A stretch of 5,648 bases of DNA from positions 1 through 5,648 of the forward strand of contig JAYUHO010000124.1 of assembly GCA_043766915.1 (NCBI GenBank). Direction: 5' to 3'. Below, piece after piece: positions 4,653 through 5,648 of this stretch. The stretch is from JANNAT01 sp043766915. GTDB lineage: Bacteria > Pseudomonadota > Alphaproteobacteria > Rhodobacterales > Rhodobacteraceae. The position numbers were made by a program, and so were the translations under genes. The notes beneath the pieces were generated by a model. The model was not told where the DNA came from and ran no database searches. It was given only the letters and a program-made list of their open reading frames with translations. How positions within the stretch are numbered: position 1 is the stretch's first letter; every line of letters begins with the position of its first letter.

Positions 4653-5648
4653 AGCGGCACATCCGATCTTCTCCACATCGTTACCAACGATAACATTCCA
4701 CCGGGCCGCCACGCCTTTGGGTGGGCGCTGGTCTGGGGCGCGGGGCTGCTGTTATTGGCCGTGGGCGTCATGCAATCCGTGCAGGTCGCGGGGTATGCCA
4801 ACTTCGGTTTTGGCAACTGGCGCCCCACTTTATATGCTTATATCTTTTGGGCGATAGCGCTGTGCTGGGGGCAGGTTCTGACGCGGGGGGAACAGGGCAA
4901 GCGGGTGTTGTTCGTGCTGCCAGCCGCGTTGTTCGTGATCTCGCTGACTGTGTTTCCGTTGCTGTTCGGCCTGATCATCGCGTTTTCGAACTGGAACCTG
5001 TCCTCGCCAGATGGCCGCCAATTCAACGGTTTGGACAATCTGCGCCAGATGTGGTCGGACCCGTTTTATTGGAATGCGATGTTGAATATGGTCTGGTATG
5101 TGCTTGCAATCGCAATAGAATACGCGATTGCCTTTGGCCTTGCCCTAACCCTGAACGCCGAAATCCGGGCGCGCAAATTCTTTCGGGTGGCGTTCCTGCT
5201 GCCTTTGATGCTGTCGCCCATCGCGGTCAGTTGGATGATCGGCAACTCCATGCTGGAAGCGCGTTTTGGCCCCTTGGCCCGGCTGGCGCGCGCGGTGGGC
5301 TGGGATGAGCCGTCGTTCTTTGGCAGCCCGTGGATTGCCAAGCTGACGATCATGCTGATGGACGCCTGGACCTTCATTCCGTTCATGATGATCATGATCT
5401 TGGCAGGCCTTCAGGCCATCCCCAAGGAACTGAACGAGGCCGCGAAAGTTGACGGCGCAAATGGGTGGCGGAATTTCTGGGAGATCACGTTTCCGCTGAT
5501 GCTGCCGGTCAGCCTGACAGCGGTGGTCCTGCGCATCATCTTCGAACTCAAGCTCGCCGATATCGTCATCAACGTGACGTCGGGCGGACCGGGCGGAGCG
5601 ACCGACACGATTTCGAGTTTCATCTATCGGGAATACCGGGATCGATCC
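4650..5648 (+). CDS. CUT1 sugar ABC transporter permease, MalF/UgpA type, 3' end cut
   Basis: Inner-membrane subunit forming half of the translocation channel. The frame is open for 333 codons from TTG at 4650 to the window edge. Hydrophobic segments occur near residues 22-41, 60-75 and 86-112, followed by MLNMVWYVLAIAIEYAIAFG, the FFRVAFLLPLMLSPIAVSWM stretch, a segment rich in Ile and Met, and a last one at the right end. The cytoplasmic EAA loop that docks onto the ATPase reads ELNEAAKVDGANGWRNFWEI, with Glu263-Ala-Ala and Gly269 in the expected spacing, followed by FPLMLP. The usual first segment of a six-helix CUT1 permease (LFVLPAALF...) begins only at about residue 87, so two extra N-terminal helices are predicted, as in E. 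coli MalF. It follows the binding protein gene by 295 nt. A MalG-type partner is expected downstream, outside the window. Confidence 0.93.
   Translation, partial: MSGTSDLLHIVTNDNIPPGRHAFGWALVWGAGLLLLAVGVMQSVQVAGYANFGFGNWRPTLYAYIFWAIALCWGQVLTRGEQGKRVLFVLPAALFVISLTVFPLLFGLIIAFSNWNLSSPDGRQFNGLDNLRQMWSDPFYWNAMLNMVWYVLAIAIEYAIAFGLALTLNAEIRARKFFRVAFLLPLMLSPIAVSWMIGNSMLEARFGPLARLARAVGWDEPSFFGSPWIAKLTIMLMDAWTFIPFMMIMILAGLQAIPKELNEAAKVDGANGWRNFWEITFPLMLPVSLTAVVLRIIFELKLADIVINVTSGGPGGATDTISSFIYREYRDRS

Noticed and set aside
4385..4828. Minus-strand frames through the intergenic repeat (also 4293-4577)
   Set aside because: They run through inverted repeats and into flanking genes on the other strand, with Arg/Pro/Ala-rich translations and no ribosome site. 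They are likely frames opened by the repeat's base composition.
4721..5308. Plus-strand 195-codon frame overlapping the permease
   Set aside because: It is a +1-type shadow of the permease; the permease frame has the membrane segments and EAA loop, this one does not.
1..5648. CRISPR array, tRNA, rRNA, insertion sequence or phage genes
   Set aside because: No regularly spaced repeats, cloverleaf-like segments, transposase motifs or terminal inverted repeats with target duplications were seen.

Overview
The window looks like chromosomal DNA from an alphaproteobacterium. High GC, G/C-rich third codon positions, a twin-arginine-exported binding protein and divergent sugar-transport genes suggest the Rhodobacterales/Roseobacter group. 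That placement is inferred from style; there is no rRNA or other marker gene here.

The layout is one divergent carbohydrate uptake and utilisation locus. Leftward (minus strand), in transcription order, lie a UgpC/MalK-type ABC ATPase (2454-1402), an RbsD/FucU-family sugar mutarotase (1365-913) and a ribokinase-like PfkB-family kinase (908-1, lacking only its last few residues at the window edge). Rightward lie a large Tat-exported family 1 (CUT1) solute-binding protein (2720-4354) and a MalF/UgpA-type permease (4650 to the right edge, incomplete). A second permease probably follows outside the window.

The 265-bp divergent region (2455-2719) carries a near-perfect 18-bp palindrome at 2523-2540. 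Its 12-bp core fills most of the spacer of a good leftward promoter and lies just upstream of the -35 of a rightward promoter. The two -35 boxes overlap back to back. One regulator bound there could control both arms; no regulator gene is in the window.

The 295-bp gap between the binding protein and permease genes (4355-4649) has no convincing gene. It holds a 110-nt nested inverted-repeat element whose segments can fold in two mutually exclusive ways, then a separate 10-bp GC-rich hairpin just before the permease ribosome binding site. This resembles the position of the REP element between malE and malF in Escherichia coli, where structured RNA helps keep binding-protein mRNA more abundant than permease mRNA.

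Together the genes suggest ATP-driven import of a sugar or sugar-releasing compound, anomer interconversion by the mutarotase, and phosphorylation by the kinase. The mutarotase/ribokinase pair usually accompanies CUT2 (RbsABC-type) transporters, so its link to a CUT1 system, plus active-site substitutions in both enzymes, leaves the substrate open. The locus is recognisable by family; the unusual parts are the gene combination, the substitutions and the two regulatory intergenic regions.
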